Part shown: piece after piece, positions 40,633 through 49,406 of the stretch
How the letters are laid out: every line of letters starts with the position of its first letter
How positions within the stretch are numbered: the stretch's first letter is position 1
Origin: Mesorhizobium sp. Root157
Lineage (GTDB): Bacteria; Pseudomonadota; Alphaproteobacteria; Rhizobiales; Rhizobiaceae
DNA length: 55,000 nucleotides
Assembly (NCBI RefSeq): GCF_001427385.1
Contig: NZ_LMGJ01000036.1
Coordinates: 1 to 55,000, forward strand
Reading direction: 5' to 3'
Program-made: the position numbers and the translations under genes
Notes under the pieces: generated by a model
What the model saw: only the letters and a program-made list of their open reading frames with translations
Databases searched by the model: none
Told to the model about the DNA's origin: nothing

Positions 40633-40932
40633 GACGAACTCATGGTCGAGAATGGCGTCTCCCGCAATCCGACTTAGGTTAAAGCCGAGCGCCAATGTAG
40701 CCAGGGTAACGCAGCGTGTTAGACAAAAGTCAGCGTTCTCAGAGGTCCAATGCGGATGCTACCATCGTGTTGCACGCATATCGACACGGTCGCCATCATG
40801 CGGGTTCCGTTCGCGGAACGCCTATAACAACACAGGCTCTTCCGTGACGACACCACGATTGGACGACTATTTTTGGCATATCGGCAAGCATCGGCATTTG
40901 CCCGTCTGTTTGCCAAGAGGGAGGTAAGTTAA
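40633..40932. other. divergent promoter region, GMC gene and ABC operon
   Basis: Three hundred bases without a gene. A small hairpin with a TTCG loop, GTTCCG/CGGAAC (40805-40820), lies in the leader of the ABC operon. AAGAGGGAGG at 40915-40924 is the ribosome site for the binding protein. No other clear signal is seen. Confidence 0.45.
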
Positions 40933-42138
40933 GTGAAAATTTTGTCTCTGGTAACGGCAGCGCTATTGGCTGCCACTGTGATCCCTGCTTCAGCAGCCGA
41001 GATTTCCGACGGCAAGGTCAAGATCGGCATTCTCAATGACCAGTCCGGCGTCTATGCCGACTTCGGCGGCAAGTGGTCGTTCGAAGCCGCCAAGATGGCG
41101 GTCGAGGATTTTGGCGGCACGGTGCAGGGCGCGCCGATCGAGGTGATCACCGCCGATCACCAGAACAAGGCGGACATCGCTTCCAACATCGCCCGCCAGT
41201 GGTACGACACCGAACAGGTCGATTCCATCATGGAACTGACGACTTCGTCGGTCGCGCTGGCCGTCCAGGGCATCTCCGCCGAGAAGAAGAAGATCGATCT
41301 CATCACCGGGGCTGCAAGCAGCGACCTGACCGGCAAGGCCTGCTCGCCCTACGGCTTCCATTGGGCTTATGACACCCATGCGCTCGCCGTCGGCACCGGC
41401 GGTGCGCTGGTCAAGCAGGGTGGCGACACCTGGTTCTTCCTGACCGCCGACTACGCCTTCGGCTATTCGCTGGAAGAGCAGACCTCCAACTTCGTCAAGT
41501 CCCAGGGTGGCCAGGTTCTGGGCGCCGTGCGCCATCCGCTCGGAACGACGGACTATTCGTCCTTCCTGCTGCAGGCGCAGTCTTCCGGCGCCAAGGTCGT
41601 TGGCCTCGCCAATGCCGGTCTCGACACCGCCAACGCCATCAAGCAGGCCGCCGAATTCGGCATCGTGGCTGGCGGCCAGCGCATGGCTGCCCTCCTGTTC
41701 ACCCTGGCGGAAGTCCACGGCCTTGGTCTTGAGGCTGCCCAAGGGCTGACGCTGACGGAAAGCTTCTACTGGGATCGTGATGATGAATCGCGCAAGTTTG
41801 CGCAGCGCTTCTTCGAAAAGACCGGGCGCATGCCGAACATGATCCAGGCTGGAACCTATTCCGGTGTGCTTCAGTATCTGAAGGCGATCGACAAGGCCGG
41901 CACGGATGAGACGGAAGCCGTGGCCAAGCTGATGCACGAAATGCCGGTCGAGGACGTGTTCGCACGCGGCGGCAAGGTTGCCGCGAACGGGCGTCTGATC
42001 TCCGACCTCTATCTGCTGGAGGTCAAGAAGCCTTCGGAAAGCACGAAGGACTGGGACTACTTCAAGGTCCTTGCCACCGTTCCCGGCGATGAAGCCTACA
42101 TCAAGCCGGCCGAGAGCGGCTGCCCGTTGGTCAAGTGA
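40933..42138 (+). CDS. branched-chain amino acid-type ABC substrate-binding protein
   Basis: A 401-residue periplasmic binding protein of the LivJ/type I family. The signal peptide MKILSLVTAALLAATVIPASA is cleaved before AEISDGK. The Leu-binding signature VKIGILNDQSGVYADFGG follows, then a two-lobe fold through HPLGTTDYSSFLLQAQSSGAKVVGLAN. Members bind branched-chain amino acids but also amides, urea or aromatic acids. Start is a GTG at 40933 after GAGGGAGG. It heads a five-gene operon for a complete ABC importer. Its ending overlaps the next gene's GTG start. The ligand is unknown; the neighbouring acyl-CoA synthetase and GMC oxidoreductase genes suggest an organic acid or alcohol derivative (weak inference). 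Confidence 0.9.
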   Translation: MKILSLVTAALLAATVIPASAAEISDGKVKIGILNDQSGVYADFGGKWSFEAAKMAVEDFGGTVQGAPIEVITADHQNKADIASNIARQWYDTEQVDSIMELTTSSVALAVQGISAEKKKIDLITGAASSDLTGKACSPYGFHWAYDTHALAVGTGGALVKQGGDTWFFLTADYAFGYSLEEQTSNFVKSQGGQVLGAVRHPLGTTDYSSFLLQAQSSGAKVVGLANAGLDTANAIKQAAEFGIVAGGQRMAALLFTLAEVHGLGLEAAQGLTLTESFYWDRDDESRKFAQRFFEKTGRMPNMIQAGTYSGVLQYLKAIDKAGTDETEAVAKLMHEMPVEDVFARGGKVAANGRLISDLYLLEVKKPSESTKDWDYFKVLATVPGDEAYIKPAESGCPLVK

Positions 42139-42935
42139 CGGCACCGACAGGCACGACAGTGGCGCCTGTTGCCAATCAAGAACAGCCGCGGGTGGTCCTT
42201 TCCGCCCGCGGCCTGCGCCGTGATTTTGCCGGCTTCGTGGCCGTCAACAATGTCGATCTCGACATCCATCACGGCAAAATCCACGCCTTGATCGGCCCCA
42301 ACGGGGCCGGCAAGACCACCGTGTTCAATCTGTTGACCAAGTTCCTGCAGCCGAGCGCCGGCAGCATAGAACTCATGGGGCGCGACATCACCAGGACCTC
42401 GCCCGCCAAGGTGGCGCGCTTGGGCCTGGCACGCTCCTTCCAGATTTCGGCGATTTTTCCCTTCCTCAGCGTCCTCGACAATGTGCGCGTCGCCTTGCAA
42501 CGTCCCAATGGGCTTGGCGTTCAGTTCTGGCGCTCGCTATCGGCATTGGACCGGCTGACGCCGCGGGCGGAAGAACTGCTTCGCTCCGTCGGGCTCGACG
42601 ATGCCAGGCACAAGCTGGCCGGCGACCTTTCCTATGGCCGCAAGCGCGTTCTGGAAATCGCCACCACGCTGGCTCTCGATCCGAAGGTGCTCCTGCTCGA
42701 CGAACCGATGGCCGGCATGGGCCACGAGGATGTCGGCATGGTTTCCAACATCATCCGCTCCGTCGCCGGCGACCGCGCCGTGCTGATGGTCGAGCACAAC
42801 CTGACCGTGGTAGCGAATTTGTGCGACTGGATAACTGTGTTGCAACGGGGCGAGATCCTGGCCGCCGGAGACTACGCGACGATCAGCCAGGATGAACGCG
42901 TGAAAGTTGCCTATATGGGGACGGAAGATGACTGA
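42135..42935 (+). CDS. ABC transporter ATPase, LivG-like
   Basis: A 266-residue ATP-binding subunit. Walker A GPNGAGKTTVFNLLTKFLQ, signature LSYGRKRVLEIA, Walker B LLLDEPMAGM and the switch histidine in VEHN are present. It uses a GTG start that overlaps the stop of the binding protein (GTGA), so translation is coupled. The first 25 residues (TGTTVAPVANQEQPR) are an extension not found in most LivG proteins and probably disordered. It would pair with the LivF-like ATPase downstream to power a heterodimeric importer. Four bases at its end overlap into the livF start region. Confidence 0.92.
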   Translation: MTAPTGTTVAPVANQEQPRVVLSARGLRRDFAGFVAVNNVDLDIHHGKIHALIGPNGAGKTTVFNLLTKFLQPSAGSIELMGRDITRTSPAKVARLGLARSFQISAIFPFLSVLDNVRVALQRPNGLGVQFWRSLSALDRLTPRAEELLRSVGLDDARHKLAGDLSYGRKRVLEIATTLALDPKVLLLDEPMAGMGHEDVGMVSNIIRSVAGDRAVLMVEHNLTVVANLCDWITVLQRGEILAAGDYATISQDERVKVAYMGTEDD

Positions 42936-43635
42936 CGCCCCCCTGCTTTCCGTGCGCGGCCTTAACGCCTGGTATGGCGAGAGCCATGCGTTGCATGGCG
43001 TCGACCTCGAGGTATTCCAGGGCGAGACGGTGACGCTGCTCGGCCGCAACGGCGTCGGCAAGACGACGACGCTGCGCGCCATCATGGGCTTGATCCGCAA
43101 GCGGACTGGCGAGATCTCGTTCGATGGCAAGGATCTGATGCGCATGCCGCTGCATCACACGGCCCGCGCCGGACTGGGATACGTGCCGGAGGAACGCGGC
43201 ATCTTTGCCACGCTAACCGTGGACGAGAACCTTCTGCTGCCACCCGTCGTCGCGCCGGGCGGCATGAGCGTGGAAGAGATTTTCGACCTGTTTCCCAACC
43301 TGAAGGAACGCCGTAACAGCCAGGGCACCAAGCTTTCCGGCGGCGAGCAGCAGATGCTGGCGATTGCGCGCATGCTGCGCACCGGCGTCAAGATGCTGCT
43401 GCTCGACGAACCGACGGAGGGCCTGGCTCCCGTCATCGTGCAGCGCATCGGCGAATTGCTGGCCACCTTGAAGAGGCGAGGCATGACCATCCTGCTGGTC
43501 GAGCAGAATTTCCGCTTCGCCAGCCGCATTGCCGACCGCTTCTACCTGATGGAGCACGGCAAGGTCATGGCCGGCTTCCCGGCTGGCGAATTGTCGGACC
43601 GGACTGAGCAACTTCACGAAGTTCTGGGCGTGTGA
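42928..43635 (+). CDS. ABC transporter ATPase, LivF-like
   Basis: A 235-residue ATP-binding subunit with Walker A GRNGVGKTTTLRAIMG, signature LSGGEQQMLAIARML and Walker B MLLLDEPTEGLAP. Family members end with VLGV, as here. The ATG at 42928 lies 8 bases inside the end of the LivG-like gene, so translation is coupled. It would work with that ATPase on the cytoplasmic side of the two permeases. The operon is binding protein, LivG, LivF, LivH, LivM. The permeases follow after 7 bases. Confidence 0.92.
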   Translation: MTDAPLLSVRGLNAWYGESHALHGVDLEVFQGETVTLLGRNGVGKTTTLRAIMGLIRKRTGEISFDGKDLMRMPLHHTARAGLGYVPEERGIFATLTVDENLLLPPVVAPGGMSVEEIFDLFPNLKERRNSQGTKLSGGEQQMLAIARMLRTGVKMLLLDEPTEGLAPVIVQRIGELLATLKRRGMTILLVEQNFRFASRIADRFYLMEHGKVMAGFPAGELSDRTEQLHEVLGV

Positions 43636-43642
43636 GGCCGAC

Positions 43643-44530
43643 ATGACAATGATCTTTGGCATCCCCGTTCAGGCGTTTCTCGGCCAATTGCTGGTCGGCC
43701 TCATCAACGGCTCTTTCTATGCGATGCTGAGCCTAGGCCTCGCCATCATCTTCGGCCTGCTGCGCGTCATCAACTTCGCCCACGGCGCCCAATACATGCT
43801 GGGCGCCTTCGTCGGCTACCTGTTGCTTGTCCATCTCGGCATCGGCTACTGGCCGGCCCTGATCATCGCGCCGATCATCGTCGGTATTTTCGGCATCGTC
43901 ATCGAGCGGCTGGCGCTGTCGAAACTCTACGACATCGACCCGCTCTATGGCTTGCTGTTCACCTTCGGCCTCGCCTTGGTGATCGAGGGCGTGTTCCGTT
44001 ATTACTACGGCGTTTCGGGAAACCCTTATTCCGTACCGGCACTGCTGGCCGGCGGCACAAACCTCGGCTTCATGTTCCTGCCCAACTATCGAGGTTGGGT
44101 CGTGGTGGCTTCGCTGGCCGTGTGCCTCGGTACATGGTTCGCCATCGAGAAGACCAGGCTCGGCGCCTATCTGCGCGCAGCAACGGAGAACCCGCGCCTC
44201 GTGCAGGCATTCGGGGTCAACGTGCCGTTGCTGTTGACGCTCACCTATGGCCTCGGCTCCGCGCTGGCCGGCCTTGCCGGCATTCTGGCCGCCCCCGTCT
44301 ACCAGGTCAGCCCGCTGATGGGTTCGAACCTCATCATCGTCGTTTTCGCAGTCGTCGTGGTGGGCGGCATGGGTTCGATCATGGGCGCCATCGTCACTGG
44401 CTACATGCTTGGCCTTGCCGAAGGTCTGACCAAGGTCTTCTATCCCGAGGCCTCCAGCATCGTGATCTTCGTCATCATGGCCATCGTGCTTCTGGTGCGC
44501 CCGGCCGGCTTGTTTGGAAAGGACGCCTGA
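43643..44530 (+). CDS. ABC transporter permease, LivH-like
   Basis: A 295-residue inner-membrane permease with about eight hydrophobic helices. The family features GLINGSFYAMLSLGLAIIFGLLRVINFAHG at the start and AVVVVGGMGSIMGAIVTGYMLGLAEGL toward the end are clear, the second containing the EAA-like loop that meets the ATPase. It forms a heterodimer with the LivM-like protein. It starts 7 bases after livF, and the next gene begins 1 base after its stop. The ligand is decided mainly by the binding protein. Confidence 0.92.
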   Translation: MTMIFGIPVQAFLGQLLVGLINGSFYAMLSLGLAIIFGLLRVINFAHGAQYMLGAFVGYLLLVHLGIGYWPALIIAPIIVGIFGIVIERLALSKLYDIDPLYGLLFTFGLALVIEGVFRYYYGVSGNPYSVPALLAGGTNLGFMFLPNYRGWVVVASLAVCLGTWFAIEKTRLGAYLRAATENPRLVQAFGVNVPLLLTLTYGLGSALAGLAGILAAPVYQVSPLMGSNLIIVVFAVVVVGGMGSIMGAIVTGYMLGLAEGLTKVFYPEASSIVIFVIMAIVLLVRPAGLFGKDA

Positions 44531-44531
44531 C

Positions 44532-45509
44532 ATGGCCGAGATGACGCTCAGCGAAGCACGCGTAAAGACATCGGCGCGCCTGGAATGGGTGCTGATCGCA
44601 ATCGGCATCGTGGGACTGCTGGCCGCACCGTTCTTCATCTACCCGATCTTCATGATGAAGATGCTGTGCTTCGCGCTGTTTGCCTGCGCCTTCAACCTGC
44701 TGCTCGGCTACACCGGGCTGCTTTCATTCGGCCATGCCGCCTTCTTTGGCGGCGCGGCCTATTTCACTGCGCACGCGATCAAGGTCTGGGGTTTGCCTCC
44801 GGAAGTAGGCATTCTGGTCGGCCTCGTCGGCGCTGCCCTGCTCGGCCTCGTCATGGGCTTCTTCGCCATCCGCCGCCAAGGCATCTACTTCGCCATGATC
44901 ACGCTGGCACTGTCTCAGATGTTCTTCTTCTTCTGCGTGCAGGCGCCTTTCACAGGCGGTGAGGACGGCCTTCAGGGCGTTCCGCGCGGCATGCTGTTCG
45001 GCCTTGTCGACCTGCACGTGCCGCTCAATATCTATTACTTCGTGCTCGGTGTTTTCCTGATCGGCGTGTTTGCCATCTGGCGCATTGTCAATTCGCCGTT
45101 CGGCATGATCCTGCGCTCGATACGCGAGAACGAGAACCGCGCCACCTCGCTGGGCTATTCGGTGGCGAACTACAAGCTGGCCGCGTTCGTCATGTCCGCA
45201 GCGCTGTCGGGCCTCGCCGGGTCGCTCAAGGCCATCGTCTTCCAGTTCGCCACGCTGACCGACGTAGCCTGGCAAATGTCGGGCGAAGTCATCCTGATGG
45301 CCCTTCTGGGCGGCATCGGCACCATGGTCGGGCCGATCATCGGCGCCGGTCTGGTGGTGGGCCTCCAGAACTCGCTTGCCACCTCGGATTTCCCGGTGAC
45401 GATCGCCACCGGTCTGATCTTCATGGTGTGCGTGCTGATCTTCCGCCGGGGTATCGTGGGCGAACTCTATGCCCGCGTGCTCAATCCGGGTGGGTCGGAC
45501 AAGGGCTGA
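44532..45509 (+). CDS. ABC transporter permease, LivM-like
   Basis: A 325-residue inner-membrane permease with about ten hydrophobic helices. CFALFACAFNLLLGYTGLLSFGHAAFFGGAAYF and SIRENENRATSLGYSVANYKLAAFVMSAALSGLAGSL are diagnostic of LivM. The first 35 residues are hydrophilic. The ATG at 44532 begins one base past the LivH-like stop. It is the last gene of the operon, ending convergently against the sugar kinase gene 86 bases away. No terminator with a T-run was recognised in that gap. Confidence 0.92.
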   Translation: MAEMTLSEARVKTSARLEWVLIAIGIVGLLAAPFFIYPIFMMKMLCFALFACAFNLLLGYTGLLSFGHAAFFGGAAYFTAHAIKVWGLPPEVGILVGLVGAALLGLVMGFFAIRRQGIYFAMITLALSQMFFFFCVQAPFTGGEDGLQGVPRGMLFGLVDLHVPLNIYYFVLGVFLIGVFAIWRIVNSPFGMILRSIRENENRATSLGYSVANYKLAAFVMSAALSGLAGSLKAIVFQFATLTDVAWQMSGEVILMALLGGIGTMVGPIIGAGLVVGLQNSLATSDFPVTIATGLIFMVCVLIFRRGIVGELYARVLNPGGSDKG

Positions 45510-45594
45510 GCAGAAAAACGCGGTTTCGGTCCGCATCGGCGCCGCCAGTCGCCCGAGCAGTCACGTTAGCACAAGCTCGGTCCCGGCGGGCCGA

Positions 45595-46524
45595 TCAGGC
45601 GCGCCGGGCAGCGGCATCCGGAACTTCGCCATAGGAGCGGGGCAACGTGGAAATCGCGCGCGAGGCGACTTGGCTCCCGTCCGCCAGGCTTGCGGCGAGC
45701 GTTTTGCCTTGGGCGAGCCCTGCCAGAAACGCCGCATTGAAGACGTCGCCGGCACCGATGGTGTCGACGACATCGACCGCCGGAGCCGAGGTTGAGAACA
45801 GCTTTCCATCCGAGCCCACGGCCTGCGCGCCTTGCGGCCCACGCTTGACCACCACGGTCGCCCCCTCGATCATGGCCGAGCGGATTTCGCGCGCCGCCTC
45901 GACCGGATCGCCGATCCCGGCAAGCGTCGTCGTTTCGATCTCGTTGAACAAAGCGATACGGCAACGTGAGAGCCAATGGCGGGTGATCGCCTTGTTCGCG
46001 ACCGTCCAGCCTTCAGGCGGCCAGCCAGTATCAAGAGCCACCGAAATATCGTGGCGGTCGGCCCAATCAAACAGCGCATCGTATTCGCGGGCGATTAGCG
46101 GCGTAAGGAACGACCCGCAAAGCAGGAGATAACCCCCGGCAAGCCGGTCGCCATCAAGGACGCAGAACGCATCTGCAAGGCTGAAGCGCGGCAAATGGCC
46201 AAGCGTCGTGAAGAAAGTCCGCTCGCCGTCCGGATGGGTGATGCCGACCGAAATCGTCGTGCCTTCCCGGCAGGTTGGCCATTTGTCGGCATAGCCAGCG
46301 AACGCACCTCGCAACCACAGGCCGAACTGGTCCGCGCCGATGTTGGAGGCGATGTCGAAATCGACGCCGAGGGCCTGCCAGGCAAGTGCGGCATTGCCAG
46401 CCGCACCGCCGACGCGCAATTCATCGTGCTCGACGATGATTTCGGTTCCCGACTGCGGCCAGGGCGCAACCGGTCCCATGATAAGGTCGACATTCACATT
46501 GCCGATCACTGCCAAAGGCCGCAT
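45595..46524 (-). CDS. PfkB-family sugar kinase
   Basis: A 309-residue ribokinase-like kinase. VGGAAGNAALAWQALG near residue 37 closes over the substrate, and DTIGAGDVFNAAFLAGL near 250 carries the catalytic Asp and anion hole. The start codon follows the upstream SIS gene's stop without a gap (TAGATG), so both are translated together. Together with the ABC transporter, SIS protein and ROK regulator this points to import and phosphorylation of an amino sugar or Amadori-type compound (inference). FrlD, the fructoselysine kinase, belongs to the same family and also travels with a SIS-domain deglycase. Confidence 0.9.
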   Translation of the reverse strand: MRPLAVIGNVNVDLIMGPVAPWPQSGTEIIVEHDELRVGGAAGNAALAWQALGVDFDIASNIGADQFGLWLRGAFAGYADKWPTCREGTTISVGITHPDGERTFFTTLGHLPRFSLADAFCVLDGDRLAGGYLLLCGSFLTPLIAREYDALFDWADRHDISVALDTGWPPEGWTVANKAITRHWLSRCRIALFNEIETTTLAGIGDPVEAAREIRSAMIEGATVVVKRGPQGAQAVGSDGKLFSTSAPAVDVVDTIGAGDVFNAAFLAGLAQGKTLAASLADGSQVASRAISTLPRSYGEVPDAAARRA

Positions 46525-47547
46525 CTACTCGCTCCGTGTGATCTTGGTCGAACGCACGGGCGTGCCGGCGTTCTCGACGCGCTCATCGGCAAAGGCGATC
46601 ATCAGGCGCTGCGCCACCGGCAGCATGGCAAAGATCGCCGCCAGGCCCGACGCAGGCGAAAAGCGCAAGGTAACGGCTCCATCGACCGGCGCGCCGGACG
46701 ATGAATCGAACAGGATGAGCGGCGCCCCGGCCTCAAGCACCGACGTGGCCATAGCGGTCACCAGGCCGGCGGTCGGATCGTCGCCGCGAAACAGGATCAC
46801 GCCGATATCCGGCCCAAGCATTTCCATCGGCCCATGACGCAACTGGCCTCCCTCCAATGAGAAGCAGGGCCGGCGCGACAATTCGACAAGTCCGAGCGCC
46901 AGCGCCTCGGCCACGCCTTGCAGGCGGCGGCCGGACGTGACGACCGTGGCAACGTTGCCGAGCGCCTTGAGCGCGGCATCGATATCGATTTCCGGCGCAG
47001 CTTCCAGCGCGGCGAGCGCCTCGGTCGGATCCTGCCCAAGCGCGGCCAGAATTGCGAGATGCAAGGCGAAGGTCACGGTCAAGCTGCGGGTCGCCGCAAA
47101 AGCGCGTTCCGTTCCACCGGTTCCGACCAGGCAAGGCGCTGTGCGGGCCAGAAATGAGCCGCCTTCCAAAGTCAGGCCAAACGTGTCGGCGGTGCCGCCG
47201 GTCTCGGAAAACCAGCGCACGACCTCGGCACTTTCGCCCGATTGAGAGCTGATCAGTACGGTCTTGCCTTCGAGCAGCATGGGTTGGCCGAGCTGTTCCG
47301 ACAATGGCAGCGCTACGGCATCGATGCCGAGGTCCCGATAGAGCGGTTCGACGGCCCGGTTGACGGCGTGCGAGCCACCCATGCCGAGCAGGAGCGCCCG
47401 GCCCGTTTTCCTCAGCGAAGCGGCCACCTTTGCGGCGGGCGCGGATGATTGCCGGTATGAGGCCAGCGCATCGTCGCGCTGGCGCGCCATTTCGCGATCG
47501 ATGGCGGCGAGCCCGGCCGGCCTCGCTCTTGTTGTCGTTGCCGTCAT
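46525..47547 (-). CDS. SIS-domain sugar isomerase/deglycase (GlmS/FrlB-like)
   Basis: A 340-residue cytoplasmic protein with two SIS domains. The first has LLLGMGGSHAVNRAVEPLYRDLG and SSQSGESAEVVRWF, the second SGRRLQGVAEALALGLVELSRRPCFSLEGGQLRHGPMEML, the GlmS-like ELxHGP loop with a catalytic glutamate. There is no glutaminase domain, so it is not GlmS. Such proteins deaminate glucosamine-6-phosphate, isomerise sugar phosphates or cleave fructosamine-6-phosphates. Its start overlaps the end of the upstream permease by four bases (ATGA). The kinase gene follows directly. The exact substrate needs testing. Confidence 0.87.
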   Translation of the reverse strand: MTATTTRARPAGLAAIDREMARQRDDALASYRQSSAPAAKVAASLRKTGRALLLGMGGSHAVNRAVEPLYRDLGIDAVALPLSEQLGQPMLLEGKTVLISSQSGESAEVVRWFSETGGTADTFGLTLEGGSFLARTAPCLVGTGGTERAFAATRSLTVTFALHLAILAALGQDPTEALAALEAAPEIDIDAALKALGNVATVVTSGRRLQGVAEALALGLVELSRRPCFSLEGGQLRHGPMEMLGPDIGVILFRGDDPTAGLVTAMATSVLEAGAPLILFDSSSGAPVDGAVTLRFSPASGLAAIFAMLPVAQRLMIAFADERVENAGTPVRSTKITRSE

Positions 47548-48389
47548 CCCTTGACGCCTCCACTGGTCAGGCCGGAAATCAGGGCGCGCTGCATGACGAG
47601 CCCGATGAAAACTGGTGGCAGCGCCGCAAGCACGCCCGCTGTGGCGATCAAGCCGTAATCGGCGATCCTTCCGCCAGCGAGGTCGGCGATGGTGACCGTC
47701 AGGGTCTTGGCACGCTGGTCGGAGGTAAAAAGCAGGGCGTAGAAAAATTCATCCCAGGCAAGTAGGAAGGCAAACAGCGCCGATGTCGCAACGACGGGCA
47801 TGGCCAGCGGCAGCGTGATGCGGCGCAGCGTCTGGAACAGATTGGCGCCATCCATCATCGCCGCCGCCTCGATTTCGCGTGGGATGGTGTCGAAGCCGGA
47901 CTTCATCAGCCAGGTGGTGAACGGCGCCAATATGGTCAGATAAACGAGCGCAAGGCCGAACACGCTGTTGAGCATGCCAAGATGTGCAAGGCCCATATAG
48001 AGCGGCACCGCCAGCGCCACCGGCGGCAGCATGTAGGTGGCGATGACCATCGACAACGACCAGCCGACCGAGGGCGTGCGCGACACAGCCCATCCGGCGG
48101 GAATGGCGACTGCAAGTGCAGCAAGCGTCGCCATGCCGGCAACCACGATGCTGTTGCGAAGCGCCGCCGTGAAGGCCGCCCCGGCGCTGTTCTCCAGCGT
48201 GGACAACAAGAGCTTGTAGCGCGAGAAATCAGCCTGCTGCGGCCACCAGTGCAGCGGCTTGGCCGAAAGATCGGCAGCCGGCGAGATGCTCATGACGAAC
48301 AGCCAAACGACGGGTGCGAGGATGACGACCGTCAGCAGCAGGGCGCAGGCATAGACAAAGACGGTGAAGGCAAGGTTGCTGCGGCCCAT
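47544..48389 (-). CDS. sugar ABC transporter permease, MalG-like
   Basis: A 281-residue inner-membrane permease of the carbohydrate uptake transporter-1 family, with six hydrophobic helices and the EAA loop IPREIEAAAMMDGANLFQTLRRITLPLAMP near residue 180. It pairs with the MalF-like protein. Its ATG shares one base with the upstream stop (TGATG), and its own stop overlaps the SIS gene start, so the operon is fully coupled. No ATPase gene is found in this locus. Confidence 0.92.
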   Translation of the reverse strand: MGRSNLAFTVFVYACALLLTVVILAPVVWLFVMSISPAADLSAKPLHWWPQQADFSRYKLLLSTLENSAGAAFTAALRNSIVVAGMATLAALAVAIPAGWAVSRTPSVGWSLSMVIATYMLPPVALAVPLYMGLAHLGMLNSVFGLALVYLTILAPFTTWLMKSGFDTIPREIEAAAMMDGANLFQTLRRITLPLAMPVVATSALFAFLLAWDEFFYALLFTSDQRAKTLTVTIADLAGGRIADYGLIATAGVLAALPPVFIGLVMQRALISGLTSGGVKG

Positions 48390-49273
48390 CAGCGTGCGCT
48401 CCCGGCGGTCTTGCGCACCAAAACTGCGTAGCTGGCGGCCAGCACAGAGACTAGCAACGTCACGATCAAGGCGAGCGAAGCGCCAGAGCCGGCACGCTGG
48501 AAGGAGAAGGCTTCCTGGTAGACGAGGATCGACAGCGTGCGGGTGCTGTTGGCAGGTCCGCCGCGCGTCATCACCCAGATGATGTCGAAGACCTTGAAAG
48601 CCTCGATGGTGCGCAACACCAGCGCCACCATCAGCGGCCCGACGATGAAGGGCAGCGTCACGAAGCGAAAGCGCGCGAACGGCCCGGCGCCGTCGACCAG
48701 TGCTGCAGCCTTGATGTCACGCGGAACCGCCTGCAGGGCAGCCAGAGCAATCAGCGTGACCAGCGGAAAATTCTTCCAGGTATCGGCAACGATGAGCGCG
48801 GTCATCGCGGTCGCAGGCTCACCCAGCCAGGACCGGTAGGAATCCAATACCCCTATCTGCGTCAGTGCTGCATTAAGCGCGCCGTATTCGGGATTGTAGA
48901 TCAGGCGCCATAGCGTGGCGTTGACCACAGTGGGCAATGCCCATGGCAGGATCATCAATGCGCGCAGCACGAAGCGGCCATGGAACTCCTGGTTGAGCAA
49001 CAAGGCTGCGAGCACGCCGATGATCATTTCGGCCGTGACCGAGACGATTGCGAACCATGCGGTCGTGTAGAGCGTGCGCTGGAAGTTCGAACTCGACAGC
49101 ATCTTGGCGTAGTTGTCGAAACCGACGAAGCTCCCGCTCGTGCCGACGAGCTTGGCGTCGGTGAAGGAAAGACCGACCGTGGAGACGAGCGGCCAGCCTA
49201 TGACGGCGACCATGACCGCAAGCAGCGGCAGCATCAGGAGCCACGCGCGTGTTGTCATGAAGGGGCCGGACAT
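48389..49273 (-). CDS. sugar ABC transporter permease, MalF-like
   Basis: A 294-residue inner-membrane permease with six helices and the EAA loop VPRDIKAAALVDGAGPFARFRFVTLPFI near residue 185. It is of the UgpA/MalF type. The binding-protein gene ends 133 bases upstream, the gap holding a hairpin that may lower permease expression relative to the binding protein. It starts with ATG at 49273 and overlaps the MalG-like start by one base. Transport energy must come from an ATPase encoded elsewhere. Confidence 0.92.
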   Translation of the reverse strand: MSGPFMTTRAWLLMLPLLAVMVAVIGWPLVSTVGLSFTDAKLVGTSGSFVGFDNYAKMLSSSNFQRTLYTTAWFAIVSVTAEMIIGVLAALLLNQEFHGRFVLRALMILPWALPTVVNATLWRLIYNPEYGALNAALTQIGVLDSYRSWLGEPATAMTALIVADTWKNFPLVTLIALAALQAVPRDIKAAALVDGAGPFARFRFVTLPFIVGPLMVALVLRTIEAFKVFDIIWVMTRGGPANSTRTLSILVYQEAFSFQRAGSGASLALIVTLLVSVLAASYAVLVRKTAGSAR

Positions 49274-49362
49274 CGATGCTTGGTTCCTTTGCGGTAAAAT
49301 ACGCCGGCCGGATGGAGCGCTGCCGCGCGTACGATCCGGATCGGATGCTTTTCGATAGAGGA

Positions 49363-49394
49363 ATTCCGTGACGGCGGGTAAGCCGCCACGGAAT
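49363..49394 (-). terminator. intercistronic hairpin after the binding protein gene
   Basis: ATTCCGTG (49363-49370) pairs with CACGGAAT (49387-49394), with an inner CGGC/GCCG stem. It begins 13 bases after the binding-protein stop. In sugar operons such hairpins let the binding protein be made in excess over permeases by stabilising the upstream message or partial termination. Confidence 0.6.
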
Positions 49395-49406
49395 GTAAGC
49401 GGTCTC

